The notes: generated from the letters alone by a model not told the origin. A stretch of 64,000 bases of DNA from Selaginella moellendorffii (GCF_000143415.4 NW_003314265.1:2379439-2443438); one strand, 5' to 3'. Positions 24,301-36,840 are shown, counted from the stretch's first letter. Program-made: numbers and translations.

Positions 24301-25575
24301 TTGATGATTTGGCTATGGCTTTGTGCTATTGGCATTTCGTGCATTGCTAGTTAGCAACTATATTGATGTTCAAACGAACTGAGTGGCAAGTTTGAGTTAG
24401 TTGTGTTTTAGACAAAATTATTTAGTAAGGGTTGAGCTTTGGCTTTTCCTTGAAAAGTGATTTAGTCATGGGCTATATTACCTCTACAAGCGGAAAATAT
24501 AGTGATCAATATTGAAATGTTTGAATCCTTATAGGATTTGAGTTGGGATATATTGATCATTGGTGATTCTTCTTGTACTTGCTATAAAATAAGTTATGTC
24601 TTGCTATAAATGGATTCATGGAGGATCGTTTGGTGATCACTTGTTGAGTATAACTTTGTTATGCATAGCTCTATAGGCTTCTTCGAGCTTTTGGTTTTTT
24701 GAGTTTTTATACTCATTGTTCCATTTATTAAAAGTAGTTGAGGAAGGCATTTTGGCTAATTAGCTTCGATGTTGAAGGTGGCTTTTACATCTAGCAATCA
24801 TTGGTAATGATTGACTATCATCTAAGGATACTTGATTATCTTTATCAAAAGATTTTTGCTTGATTATTGTTGATATAGAATGATTTGCCATTCTATAGGA
24901 TGGTAGATTCTTTCTTCAATGATGATTATGCATCTCTTTATTAATGGGATGATTGATGATCTTTTATAATAGTTAGTGATTCTCTTTGATGGTTTTTGGC
25001 TTTTCGCATTACCACATGTTCTTTGTGGTTTGCTTTGGATTGGTCTCTTGGGTTTGAAACATCACTAGGATGTTGCTGATGCTTGCTTAAGCAACTCTGG
25101 TTCCTTGATATTGTTGATATTTAGATTGGCTTCTATGATAGTTGGCATGAATGGGTGTTTGCTGGTCTTACCGCATTTATTCTGTTCTGTTGATTATTGC
25201 TCAGGTTAGTTTTGATAGATTGGGATGTTATTTCTTTTGGGTAATACATTTGTGAGCATTGTGCTTGTTGATCAATGATACTTTGTGTTCTTTGAGTTAT
25301 CTTTAGTAAGTTGTTGGCATACTATCTATACTCTTCAGTAGTTAAGTTTTATCATTGAATTTTCTTGATGATACGTTGACTATTGAATTTTGTTGAATAG
25401 TGAATCTTATCTTTTCCAATTACGATGATCTTGGTGATTCTGCAAGTAGGGGCATATCACACTTTTGTAAGCTAGGTGACACCCAGAGTAGCAAGGGACA
25501 CTCCATTGGTCATTTCCTTATTGGCGACGGCCAGAAGGTGTCTGAGTAGGTAGCGCATTCGTGTTAGACAAAGAG
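21392..25575 (+). other. Non-coding internal region of LTR-B element
   Basis: A 4.2-kb stretch with strong T/G bias on the plus strand. Stops occur in all six frames, the longest open frame is about 85 residues, and I recognise no retroviral motif. This is the expected look of a large non-autonomous LTR element rather than a mutated gag-pol, although extreme decay cannot be excluded. Confidence 0.6.
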
Positions 25576-25580
25576 GTTAC

Positions 25581-27171
25581 TGTAAGTGACTAATTTTTCC
25601 ATTTTACTTTAGTCACTTAATTGCACCTCCAACCACTTAGAGGAGTCTCATTCACAACCTCCATAAGTCCCAATTAGGACTTGGGGCTTGCTAGCCCCGA
25701 GAATGGCATCCATGCCACTCAACCTTTGCACTTGGTCCAAGTGCTCCACGTGTCTAATCTCATGATTGACACCCCAAGGCACCACCAACATATCGGCCCG
25801 TTACACTAAAGCCATGCCCATTCACCTTGGTCACACCGGTGGTCTAACGCCATCTACATCATAGCCCCGTCTCTCAAAAACTGGCCATCCGTCCATGAGT
25901 GATCATCCTAGATCTACTCCTTAACGTCCTTAGGATGCCCGCAGACATGGGGAATAGCCTTCCCCGACAACTCTTTTCCAGTCCCCACCAAGTCCCTTTT
26001 TATCCATGGCCGTGTTCGCCAATACTGCCACTAGATCAAGGCTTGCAGGCCCGACCTCTAAGTCCCACTATACTTTGGGACTTTTTCACCATGTGACCGT
26101 ATCCTTGGTCCCTGCATTAGAGGACTGCTCCTCTTCCCTTTCACCATTTGGGACTTTGGGACAATAATTTGGAACACCTTGGCCTTACGCAAGCCTCATA
26201 GGTACTCTCCCCACCTTTCGCCTTTAGGTGCTCTAGCCATGGGCTTAGAGCGAGGTTCCGTTGAGCCACACCAAGTATCCAAGTAGGTAGTGCCACCCAC
26301 ACTTGGACTGGGAGCATCGGCCAATTGATCTCCCGGGGGAACTAGAGCCGGCTCTTGAACACTTCACCAAGCTACCCCGCTTATCGGTCCGTGTTCACCT
26401 AGTCTTGGACTTCCCAGTGGGTAGCTCATCACCCAACACTGGGTACTGCCTTCCTGGGCTAAACTAGCTCCACTGCAGTCCTCCCCCTTACTATACTTTT
26501 GGAGCTCACCAAACCCCCCAGGGTCTAGGAGACGAATGCTTTGGGCTTTCACTCTCTCAGACTCGGACTCAAACTCAAACTCAAACTCAGACTCAAACTC
26601 AAACTCGGACTCGGACTCGGACTCGGACTCAGACTCGGGCTGGGGCTCGGGCTCGGTCTCAGCCTCGGCCTCGGGCTCGGTCTCGGTCTCGGTCCTGATC
26701 TCGGTCTCTTTCTCGGTCCCGGTCTCGGTCTCGGTCTCGGTCTCGGTCTTGGTCCCGGTCTTGGTCTCGACCTCAGACTCCATCAGGGGTCCTTCTCGGA
26801 CTCCATCTTGGACTCCATCTCGAACTCCATCTTGGGTCCATCTCGGACTCCATCTCGGGTCCATCTTGGACTCCATCTCGGACTCCATCTCGGGTCCATC
26901 TCAGACTCCAACTTGGGTCCATCTCGGGTCCATCTCGGACACTTCCACGTGTCAGGTGTTGGTCCTTTTAGGTCCCTTTTTGGAGCCTCACTTATTGCTC
27001 GCTTCATGCTTGTTCCTCGAGCACTTTGTCGGGAGTTTCACTCCCGCTCTCGACCTTTCAAGTCAGAGCTTTTAGTCCAAACGTGTTACGCTCGTTTGGC
27101 TTTCGCTTTGGCCACTACCACATGGCGCCCTTCCAGCTCCACTTTGGGGCCTAGGGATTTTGTGCCTCACA
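25581..27171 (-). mobile_element. Solo LTR-A, innermost level of the nest
   Basis: Reverse-oriented LTR-A, 1591 bp. On the plus strand it begins TGTAAGTGACTAATTTTTCC and ends ATTTTGTGCCTCACA, with perfect TSD GTTAC (25576-25580 and 27172-27176). The array spans about 26560-26940 and is fairly well kept. The conserved block is on the minus strand at 26540-26555. It sits in the internal region of the LTR-B element shortly before its PPT, so it postdates that element. Confidence 0.92.
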
Positions 27172-27300
27172 GTTACCTCCTAACTCATTTAAGTTGGTGC
27201 ATTTCTCACATAGTGTGAATACCATGAACTTTTTGTGGAGTTGTTTTCTTGGCGGTATTCTAGACTCGAGTATGCATCGACAAGGACGTCGATCTTCCCT

Positions 27301-27312
27301 AGGGGGGGAGAG
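27301..27312 (+). promoter_or_regulatory. Polypurine tract of LTR-B element
   Basis: AGGGGGGGAGAG immediately precedes the 3' LTR start TGTCGCG at 27313, the standard site for plus-strand priming. Confidence 0.85.
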
Positions 27313-28452
27313 TGTCGCGAATGTGACTTCAAGTATCGAAAGTTACTTGTCGACCAGTCCTTACAGACACTCTTTCTTTACTACCACGATGGCAAAAGGT
27401 CGGTATTGCTAGACCCTTTATCAGCCCCTCTTGTGCTAGTGGAGTTAACTGGGCATTTCGAATATACTTAGACCAGGCGAGCATAAGGACGGAATTCCTA
27501 CGTGTTATTAGCTAAACATACTTAGCCCGGTAAGGAGTTCCTGTCTCGTCTTGTCTTGCACTGGCTAGTGACAAGAACCTTCGCGTATTGAGATTAGTCC
27601 CTCAATATTGTTGGATGATAGCTTACCGTGTCTGCCAAACACCCTTACTATCATGCCCTTTGTGTTAGTCTCATTTCGGTCCTAAATGCTATTTATGGAA
27701 AGCATCTAGATTTGCTCATTTGGCATATCTACGAAATATAGAGATTGTCTTGAATACAATGGTGTTTGTCCCGTGTCCAAATTCACAATCTAGCACCATT
27801 CCATATTTAGTAAGTTTCGAGCTTGTCCCAGAGCCCAGAGACTAACTCCTGATACTAAGGGAGGCTTGGGGTGAAAGCCCAAAGCGTGTGTTCCTCAGGG
27901 GGGGGGGGCACTGTGGGAGGTTTCAAATGTATAGTGGGGATAGTGGGTAGGTCGGGTATGGCCGACCAACCTGAGGCATAATTTAGCTCTCGCTTGCGTG
28001 CCTATCCTTGTTCTACATCCGACTTGGGTCTAAGCCCAAGTTCCATTCCATGCTAGCTGGTGGAGTACCCATATCGTTGCGTTAGGCCACCGGTATGCCG
28101 AAATAGCGCCAGACTCCGTTTGGCTCCATTTTGCATGCTGGTCTTAGTATTGGGATACTGGTTGCTCCAGGACTATTCCAAATCACTCCGGGCTTCTGTC
28201 CCTTTGCTCCTTGGGCTGTATGCTTGGGAGTTGCTCCGTGGTCCAGTTCCATCACTCCTTGGCTCCATGCTTGGGAGTTTGGCACCGTTCCTTTGTTCAG
28301 TGGCCCAAGGCCCTGAACCTTGGGTTCTGCACCACTGTCCTTTGGACACATGGCATATATCATATGGCATAAGGAGGGTTTAAGTTCCGCTTTGTGGTGT
28401 TATCCTATGGTAAATCATCATAGGATAAAGGGTCAAAACCACATGCGCTACA
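27313..28452 (+). repeat. 3' LTR-B
   Basis: 1140 bp, aligned throughout with 20222-21377. The G-rich tract of the 5' LTR is replaced by a run of about 11 G (about 27898-27909). Most other differences are transitions and small indels such as a duplicated CCCAGAG near 27830. Confidence 0.92.
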
Positions 28453-28457
28453 AATAG

Positions 28458-28824
28458 CTACTAAAGCCTCTACATCCGAAGTTCCTCTAGTAGCCAAGAA
28501 CTTCTTTACATTGGCTAGCCAAATGAGACACTCGTCCACACCACCATCACTGGAAAAATGTTGGAATCTTGAGTCAATCTACCAAGGAAGGCTTACTTGG
28601 AGCATTACCAGGTCCAGCCTTGAGTGTCTCAACAAGCTCACACATGGTATTCATCATGCCATGCATCTCATTTTGCATCTCTTGTTGATTTGATTAAGGG
28701 CTTGCAGCTCATGAATAACATTTTGAATGATCCAAATCTCCACAACTCTGTCAACACCACCATCAACAATAGGATTCCAGCGTTCAACTTGGTCGGCCAT
28801 CACAATCAACTCTTGTAATACCAA
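28458..28824 (-). pseudogene. Gypsy gag 5' part and PBS
   Basis: Minus-strand continuation of the gag broken by the LTR-B insertion. It ends at the PBS TTGGTATTACAAG (complement of 28812-28824) next to the 5' LTR. Short frames and stops only. Confidence 0.65.
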
Positions 28825-29057
28825 TGTTATAATCCGGTGTAAAAAGACAGAGATTTAGTTGCCCTAGACTATGCTATGCCACCTCTTAAGGTTCCTCACC
28901 ATCCAACCACCCCCAAGCTATCTCAAAACCTCCATTATACTACCGCTCCACTGTAAGCCCTAGGGTAGGTTAAGTCCCTTACCCTAACATACCTTAATAT
29001 ACCTTTGAGCTTCCCTTTGACCAATGTTGACCACATGGTCAAAGCTGCCGCATAACA
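28825..29057 (-). repeat. 5' LTR of the nested gypsy
   Basis: 233 bp, partner of 16347-16579. On the minus strand it ends GGATTATAACA right before the PBS. Confidence 0.87.
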
Positions 29058-30667
29058 TGAAGGAACTAGGTTCCAAAGTTGTGATCTATAACGCAATTTA
29101 GGTATAAATTGGTGTACCAGCATGAGGAGTCATGCCAACATTTTAGATGATACCGTCTATAGATGCATATGTGAAGGTTGGGTTTGAGTTCCAATCCTTT
29201 AGTGCTTGGATTCAAATCCCAACTCACTACAGCATGATGATGATTGAAATCTAAGGACACTTATTTTTCGGTGGTTATGGATTTTTAGAAAGGAGGTTGG
29301 CTTGAGCACATTGCTAAGCAGAGGATGCTTTAAATCATGATGCACGGTTAAATTGCTTAGTGTGAAAGTTTGGCATATCTAATTTGAACACTCTAGTGCA
29401 AATAACACCAAGGACGTGGTGAATGAGATGGGGACATTCAATCTCAGTTGCTATGAACTCTTGGCCAGAAAGGTTACATTGGGTGCACTTCCAAGTGTGG
29501 GGGATACTCCCAGGGTTATAGTCAACAACTTAAAGGTTTGAAAGACATAATACCTATTCATAAACCTATTAAGGTGTCAAGGTGAAATCACTAAGTGAGC
29601 TTATGGCTAAACAAGGACAAAATCATTGTTATGTTAAGAAATAAAGTTCCTGATTTGAACTATTAATAATGATGTGAATTGGTCAAGGTGACCAAAAGGG
29701 AAAGACACCTAAGGGAGTTGAGTTATAACTATACAATTGTACTGTGACTCCAAGAAAGTAGTCTTGAAAGAAGGACCCATAAGAGGGTCGTAGAGGGTTG
29801 TAGATAAAGCCCATAATAGAAAATGTTAAAAAGACTTATTAGAAGTAAACACCCTCTAGGTTTAGCAAAACAAAGTCTTTGCTATAGAACCAAAAAGATA
29901 TCTCAAGATTGGAGGTAGTAATCCTATGTTGCTTGGTGCAATAATCAAAGGATACGAATAAAAGATTAATGGCCGAAAATGGGTATTGGAAATTCCAAAT
30001 AATGAATTAGGCAAGGAACCACCATATGGCGGGTGCTAATAGATTGTAGGAAGGGAAATTTATTTCTAAGGATGGGATTCCGAAATGCTCTAATTTAGTA
30101 GAGGTGAAAGTTCTGAGAAATAGAGTGGTAAAGTAGCCAAATGATAGGGCTATAGATAGCTCTAACACGAATTATGGATAAATGGAATTTAGTGCTAAGG
30201 GTGACACGAAAGAAAAGAGAGGATGATGGTGCCCTTTAGTAAAGAACCTTTTATGATGAAGAAGTGGTATTTGCATAACTAATGCAATACAAGATGTCAT
30301 ACACACTTAAGAAATTGACTTAAGATGTCAATATTAAAATTATAGAATATGATTGTTATGTTGGTAGAGGCTAAGACTACTCCAGAATAAGTAATAATAT
30401 TGAGATAGAAAAGGTGTCTTTAACGGGTTTAGCAAAAACTAAACGAACAAAGGTAGAGAATTACCACTGATGATTTAATGAGACTTTAAGTTGGAAAGAC
30501 TATGCTCCTTAGAGGATAAGTAAGGCATGGTGAACTTTCAGTGTCAAACCCTTGATGAATATTAGCTTTGTGCTAAGGATGAAAATGGTAATCCATGATA
30601 GGGATTACTTTATAAAATGGTTAAATGTTCAATGAAGACATCAAATTTTGTTTATGGGTGGTGGAGT
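29058..30667 (+). other. Internal region of the outer LTR-A element, right part
   Basis: Continuation of 13614-16346. A/G-rich, stops in all frames, no recognised domain. It ends in the PPT-like GGGTGGTGGAG before the 3' LTR. Confidence 0.55.
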
Positions 30668-32224
30668 TATGAGACACAAATCTTTATGCCCCAAAGTGGA
30701 GCCAAAAGGGTGCCACATGATAGTGGTTGAAGCAGAAGTCTAACAAGCGTAACATGTTTAGACCAAAAGCTCTAACTTGGAAAGTCAAGAGCGGAAGTGG
30801 AACTTTTAAAAAAGTGTTTGAAGAACAAATATGAAACAATCAGTGAATGAGTCTCTAGAAAAGTACACAAGAGGGACCGATATATGGCAAATGTCATGAC
30901 ACAGGAAGTGTCAAGACCGAGTTTAAGATGAAGTCCGACATAGAGTTCGAGAAAGAGTATGAGATAGAGTCCGAGATAGAGTTCGAGATAGAGTCCAAAA
31001 TGGAGTCTGAGATGGATTCCGAGAAGGAGTCTGAGATGAGGACCGAGACCAAGATCGAGACCAAGACTGAAATCTAGACCGAATCCGAATCCGAGTATGA
31101 GTCTGAGGGTGATAGCCCAAAGCAATCATCTCCCAGACCTTGAGGGGTTTGGTGAGCTCCAAAAGTATAGTAAAGGAGGACTTCAATGGAGCCAATTTAG
31201 CCAAGAAAGGCTATACTTATGTGGTGGGTGATAATATAACCAATGAAGAGTCCAAAGCCTTCCTTGGTCTTGGTCCAAGGCTTCCAAGGGTGACCAAGGA
31301 AGGTTCAGTGGAGCCAATTTAGCCAAGACCAAGGAAGGAGTCCAAGGCCTTCCTTGGTTCAAGGCTTCTAAGGGTGATCAAGGAAGGCTATATTTATGTG
31401 GTGGGTGATAATATAATCAATGAGAAGTCCAAAGCTAAAGCAAACATGGACAAACAAGTGGGATAATTTGGTGAAGTGTTCAAAAGCTCAACTCTAGCTC
31501 CCCCAGGAAATTAAATGGTTAATGCTCCTAATCTAAGTATGGGTGGCACTACTTACTTGGATACCTAGTGTGGCTTATCAGAACCTTGCTCTAGCCACAT
31601 GGCTAAAGCATCTAAGAGTAGAAGGTGGGGAGAGTACCCATGAGACCCACATTGGGCCATGGTGTTTCTAAATGTTATCCCAAAGTCCTGAATTGAGAAA
31701 AGGAAGAAGAGCAATCCTTTTACATAGTGACCAAAGGAATGGTTACAAGGTTATTAGGACTTAGTGGTCAAGCTCTCAAACCCTAATCCAGTGGTGGTGT
31801 TAGTGAGCATTGCTGTGGATGGAAAGGGACTTAGTGGGGATTAAAGAAGGGACATTGAGGAAAAGTGTTCTCTATATCTCTGAGCTTCTTAAGGTCAATA
31901 ACGTGTGGTCTTAAAATAACCACCTATGGACAGATGGCTCAATCTTTAAGAGACAGGACAATGCCATAGGTGGTCTTGAACTACCAATGAGACAAGGGTA
32001 TATAAACATGGATTTAGCATAATGGGTTGATAGGTTTATAATATCTTTGGGATGTTTATCATGGGATTAGACACATAGAGCACTTGGACTAAGTTCAAAG
32101 GCATAGATTTTATTCACGTGCATAGTCCAGAATAAAACTTATGGAGGTTATGAGTAAGACTCCTCTAAATGGTAAAAAATATCGTTAAGTGACTAAAGTA
32201 AAATGGAAAATTTAGTCACTTACA
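30668..32224 (+). repeat. 3' LTR-A of the outer element
   Basis: 1557 bp, TATGAGACACAAATC...TTTAGTCACTTACA. The array is short and decayed (30915-31105). A segment around CCTTCCTTGG is duplicated at about 31240-31440: the stretch TATGTGGTGGGTGATAATAT occurs at 31217 and again at 31394, a local duplication of about 177 bp absent from other copies. Confidence 0.85.
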
Positions 32225-32229
32225 CATTT

Positions 32230-34110
32230 GTGGCTAATCATGCCTAATCTTTATTTTATATTTTTTCGACAATCACTATTGAGAGATGAGGGCTATCTTC
32301 TAACATTTCTAACTCTAGCTCTCAAACCCTCCATTACAAACTCAAGCTCTTTCCAATTGCCTTAAGTGTTGGCAATTAACAACTTGCTTAAGAAAATGGC
32401 TTAGGCACTCTTCATGTGTTGGATGATGCTGGCTTAAAGAAAAACAGCTCTAAATGTGCTAGTACATCACAATGATGTAAAGTTGTAGCTATAACTTGTA
32501 CATGATATGTTAGATTTGGATAACTTTTGCTATTGTCAAAAGACATTTGTAGCTGTAGTGGAGTGATGTAAATGCATATCAAGTACCATAGATAGAAAGT
32601 GGATGAAATTGCTAAAATCCTAATGCAAGTATCAATTACAAAGAATGAATAATGGTGTGTAGTGAGAATGTTGTGTGATCTTGGAGTGTGATTTTGTGTG
32701 ATGAAAGTGATGAATGGTGGGATGAAGTGAAGGTGATGGATTCTAAAAATAGTTAAGGACTCACTAAGAAACTGTAAGAGCTCACACACAAAAGGAGTTG
32801 ATACAACCTTGTGGCTAAAATCCAAGCTAGAACCCATGGCCCAATGTAGCAAAGCCTAAAAATAGAAGGGGAGAGGTGAAAGAATGTGGATAAAAAAAAA
32901 ACAAAAAGAAAGAAAAAGGAAAGAAATCATTGCATGAATGTTTTGAGGTGGTAATGATTGTGAGCATGTGTAAACACATGGCCAACCTCATTTGCAAGCA
33001 CATAGGAACCACCCTCTACCTAGCGCTGGATAAAGGAGGAATTAAGCCATTGTGGAGAGAACTTGGAAGGAGTGAATTCCATGAGAAGAATAAGCTGCCC
33101 GGGAGAAAAGAGGACTAAACCGAGAATTTTGGAGTCAATGGTCACCTTAAACTTGTGCTTTGGAACAAGAAGTTTCTCAGCTGATGCCTTGTGCTGCTTA
33201 TCAAGGGCAAGGATCTCCATGTCATGAGCATGAAGCTTGTTTGCGTCAGAAAGCTAGAAATCTGCAACATGGTGTAAAGATAGCAAAAGTGATGGTACCT
33301 AGAAATCTATGAAAATAGGAGCAGTTTGGTCCTCAAATAAAGAGGTTGGACTAACCACATGGTCACTCACCACCCAGTCCTTAAATAAAGAGGCCAAGTT
33401 GCTCTTGCTTGTGATTATCATTCCTGTTTCAAAGGTAGTAAACACTATAGGATGTACATGCTTTATTGAAGTACCATACTGAAGGCTTTGAGACTCAGCT
33501 GCAACTAAGGGAAAATCCTCCACATAAACTCCACACTCGAAAAGAAGTGATGATCACAACAAACACTCAATTTGATCAAAGTGATGGGCAGCTTCAAGAG
33601 TTTCAAGTGGAGGCTCTTCCAATGAGATTGGGGAAGCCTCTGTGATGATAGTGTTGCATTGGAACATGTTAAACTCGGGCTATGATGGATCTTCAATCAA
33701 CTCAGGAAAGATGACTGTTAGTGAGTTTGAGGAAAAGAATATGGCTTGAAGGATATTCACTTGCTCGAAGGATATTGACTGGCTCTGAGATAGGCCTAGA
33801 GGCTATCCTTAAAGCTTTCTTAATAGAGAGTGTCTGCAGGCATTGTAGAGATAAGAAATCTAATGACTGTCACTAATCTCTATCATGCCAAGCAACCAGT
33901 TGGTGATGCCTTTAATCTGATCATGCCAAACTCATCCAAGGATCAGAAAATCCTTCAAAGGTGTGGAACTGAACTTTTGGTAGTCCACCACCACAAAATC
34001 CAAAAGAGACTCCACCCTGTTAACATAAACTTGAATGGTGTGACAAATGCTTGCAAGGACAATAATATGGTTCATGAACATCTTTAGGATTAGAGTTGTG
34101 TTTCCAAAGA
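32230..34110. other. Degenerate repeat DNA, no supported gene
   Basis: I see no intact gene. Minus-strand open stretches (for example 32412-32852, 33299-33523) are short and lack recognised motifs. They may be eroded pol sequence downstream of the gag-protease relic that follows. A poly-A/AG tract lies at 32890-32925. Confidence 0.4.
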
Positions 34111-34111
34111 C

Positions 34112-35711
34112 CTAAAGACTTGCTCTTGTGGCTGCATCCAAAGAGATCACATCACTCCCAAATCTAGAATCGACAAGAGTATTGATGATAGGAGAACCAT
34201 TGCCAAAGTCTATGGGTGCAAAAAATGCATTTGGATTGAAAGAGAAGGCTGTGTCAACTATGTGTACGTCATGTGGGAGAGAGGCTGTTGCTCTAGTAGA
34301 CCTTGCAAAATCCTCAAAATGCTGTTCAAAGCTGGGAATTGTGCATAAATGCTCACACAGTGAAAAGGTGATGGACATCTCCATCAACTGTTGAAGTACA
34401 CTCTCAAGGACTTGGGAACTATTAGAGAAAGGCAGAGGACATCCAGGAAGGAGAGACATGAATGGGAGTTTACATACCACCTTTTTACTGAATTAGTGAT
34501 CACTGAAGGAGTTGGATCATCATTAATTTCCTCTTGAGCAACTTTCTTCTTTTATGCTCTTGTGGCTGTTGTCCTTGTGACTTCCTCCTCAACAATCTTG
34601 ATTGCATTGACCTTATCCATTGGAGCCTTCCCTTTACTGGAAGATGATGAAGGTGCATCTTTGATTGCATGTTGCTCAAGCTATTACTGGTAACAATCTT
34701 TCCCTTGTGTTGCAATGCTATTATCAGCGAATGGTTGCTCCTAAACATGCTAAGAGTGTGGTGGCCATAGCTATGGAAGAAGCTTCTAGCACCTCTTCAT
34801 GTTGTAAGTCACGATGTTGCAATAGAAGCAATACCAAGATTTGGAGCCCATTATGGCTTCTTGGCTTGTTGTAAGTGGCAAACACAAAGCACTTTAAGCA
34901 TCTTCTCTTGCATTTGCTACTAATACTAGATGATCTCCTTATATTGTCACAACTCCGTGAGTGCACTCTCGATGGCTAAGGGAACACACTCCACCACTAT
35001 CACAGGAATATGTGAGTGGATGGTGGAACATGTGGACTTAAGGGAGGGTGATGCCAAGTCCTCCTCCACATGTGAAATGCCCAAGTCCACAAGAAGTTCC
35101 TGCTCCAACTTTGTGGCTGTTGCAAATGCAACATGGCATGTAGCAAATTGCCACTTGAACAACTTTTATTGCAAGTTTCCCTGAAGACCGGTGATGATGG
35201 CTGTGATCCCCTGCTGCTCCTGGGTGATAACCTGATGACCCCAACACCACTTCCAATATGAGTGAAAATGTGTGATGTAGTCCGGCACCAACTTGTGAGC
35301 ACTTTGCCGAAATGCAAAGAGATCAATGACCAGGCAATTCAATGGCTTCTCCTCAATGAAGTGGTCCTTGAAGGATTCTAGTAGCACCTGGTAGTCCATA
35401 TTGTCTTCTGCAAGGAGGGACTGTACCTATGTTGCTGCTTTGCCGATGAGCGATTGGAGAAAATCCCTCTTCTTGTGATCATCATCAAGGATGGTGTTGG
35501 ATGAGCAATAGTGCTCAATGTGGATGGAAGGAGAGATGCCACCAATGCCAAAAAATGTTGGCAAGTCGCTCCCCTTTCGGAATATATGAACTTGAGGTTG
35601 TTGAGCCATCACATGCAAATCCACCAAGCTGGAATCCTCTAAAGACGTTGAATCCTCATTATCTGAGCGTGCCTTCATGCCATTTGATAATCTAACTCTC
35701 TTCTCAGACAT
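34112..35711 (-). pseudogene. Gypsy-like gag-protease relic
   Basis: Minus strand. It starts at 35711 with a charged segment (MSEKRVRLSNGMKARSDNED), followed by a gag-like region (35427-35166: FRQSAHKLVPDYITHFHSYW resembles the retrotransposon gag core). A Lys/Arg/Ser-rich region with cysteines follows (34950-34500). It ends with INTLVDSRFGSDVISLDAA (about 34115-34180), an aspartic-protease-like motif whose D-S-G has become D-S-R. Several frameshifts separate the parts. No reverse transcriptase was recognised downstream. Confidence 0.6.
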
Positions 35712-36840
35712 GAAAAGCCACCCTCATGCTCTAGGAAAGGTACTCAAACTCACAGGGTGGAGATTGCTTCCTTGTCAAGTCCACACCAGCCTGAAACATC
35801 TAGTTCACAGCAAATGCCCTACTAGAAATGTGAGATGCCCCAATATCCAGCCAAACACCTCCAAATGCTAACCAGCAACCAAAATAAATGGCTGCTAGCT
35901 CTTAAGAATGCCCAAAACTCCAATCCAAGTCATGCTAAAGCCAGAAAGATGTTTCAAGATGAAGGAAATGGACTCCTCTTGCAGGGACTCTTTCATCTCT
36001 TGCAAGCATATGTATTTTGTAATTGTATGCTTTTTGGGATGGATTCAAATGTTAAAATTTAGATTCATCACCTTGTAATGTCTGAATATGAGGTGTTTCA
36101 TGACATTAAAAAATAATTAGATATTGGTATTGTATTCGAATTTAATATAATATAAATAAATTTTTATTTATAAATTATATCTAAAAAACATAGGGCATTA
36201 CTTATAATAGGGATTTGATAGTAATAATAAATTGCTATGCGTTGCATGTAGCAATGTTTGGTTTGCTTAATAGTAGTGTTATTCTTACTTATTAATCCAA
36301 TTGATCAAATAAACTTTATAATTATAAGCATGTTTGTAATTTATAAACACAAGATTAACCTTATTGCATATCAACCATTAGATGATAGAATAAAAAAGAA
36401 TATACTAGAAAGGGTTTAAGAAATTTTATAAATTATAAACATGTTTATAAATTATAAATATAAGATTAATCTAAATGAATAACAACTGTTAGATGGTAGA
36501 ATATCCTGGAATATCCAAGCATATTTTAGGTATATCCACTACCATCCCAGTCCCCTTACAGATTTGTTTAAGCAAACTAATAAAAAATTTAATATAAATA
36601 TACATTATAAATTAGAGGATGCTAACTTAAATAATTAATATAAATACTAATTATTAAATTTTAAAATAAGACAAAACCTCTATTAAATAGCAACTATTGC
36701 CACTAAGATTAGATACTGGTAGTTTACACAGATCTAAATATTATTAAACTTATTAATTTGGTTTAAAATACCTATTAAATAAAAATATTGCCACTAAAAC
36801 CTTAACTGTGCCAGAATATTCTTAAAATATTGTCAACCTG
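35712..36840. other. Intergenic, very AT-rich from 36060
   Basis: No gene is supported. From about 36060 to 36830 the sequence is strongly A+T-rich with many TAAATTTATAAATT-type stretches, including short direct repeats (TTATAAATTATAAACATG near 36425). It marks the border between the retroelement block and the gene island. Confidence 0.5.

Larger units (their letters stand above)
20222..28452 (+). mobile_element. Full-length LTR-B retroelement, third level of the nest
   Basis: LTRs at 20222-21377 and 27313-28452, both TGTCGCGAAT.TGACTT...GCTACA, with perfect TSD AATAG (20217-20221 and 28453-28457). PBS TTTGGTATCAAAGG (21378-21391) fits the initiator-Met tRNA class. PPT AGGGGGGGAGAG (27301-27312) directly precedes the 3' LTR. 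The total is 8231 bp, of which 1596 bp is a later solo LTR-A plus TSD. The internal region (21392-25575 and 27177-27300) has no recognisable gag or pol and no long frame, so this looks like a non-autonomous LARD-type element needing another element's proteins. Autonomous partner unknown. Confidence 0.92.
16347..29057 (-). mobile_element. Ty3/gypsy element, second level of the nest
   Basis: Two 233-bp LTRs (16347-16579 and 28825-29057) read TGTTATGATCC / TGTTATAATCC to CTAACA / ATAACA. The element is on the minus strand: PBS TTGGTATTACAAG (complement of 28812-28824) abuts the right LTR, and PPT GTTGGGGGGAAGAAT (complement of 16580-16594) abuts the left LTR. Flanks TAGAG and TGAAG are similar but not identical, so the TSD is decayed. 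Internal order on the minus strand is gag, zinc knuckle, protease/reverse transcriptase, RNase H, integrase, all with stops. Without the LTR-B insertion it is about 4.5 kb. Confidence 0.87.
12072..32224 (+). mobile_element. Complete LTR-A retroelement, outermost level of the nest
   Basis: Two forward LTR-A copies (12072-13613 and 30668-32224) are flanked by the perfect 5-bp TSD CATTT (12067-12071 and 32225-32229). A PBS-like TTGGTATTAAAA (13616-13627) follows the 5' LTR. A purine-rich GGGTGGTGGAG (about 30656-30666) precedes the 3' LTR. Without the nested gypsy, the element is about 7.4 kb with about 4.3 kb of internal sequence (13614-16346 plus 29058-30667). I find no gag or pol there: only short purine-rich fragments, so it resembles a large non-autonomous derivative or a fully eroded element. 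Ends have decayed (3' LTR starts TATGAG, 5' LTR ends CTTATA). Confidence 0.88.

Noticed and set aside
26364-27218. Open frames of 174-225 residues at 26.4-27.2 kb
   Set aside because: Repeat artefact within a solo LTR-A with clear TSDs.
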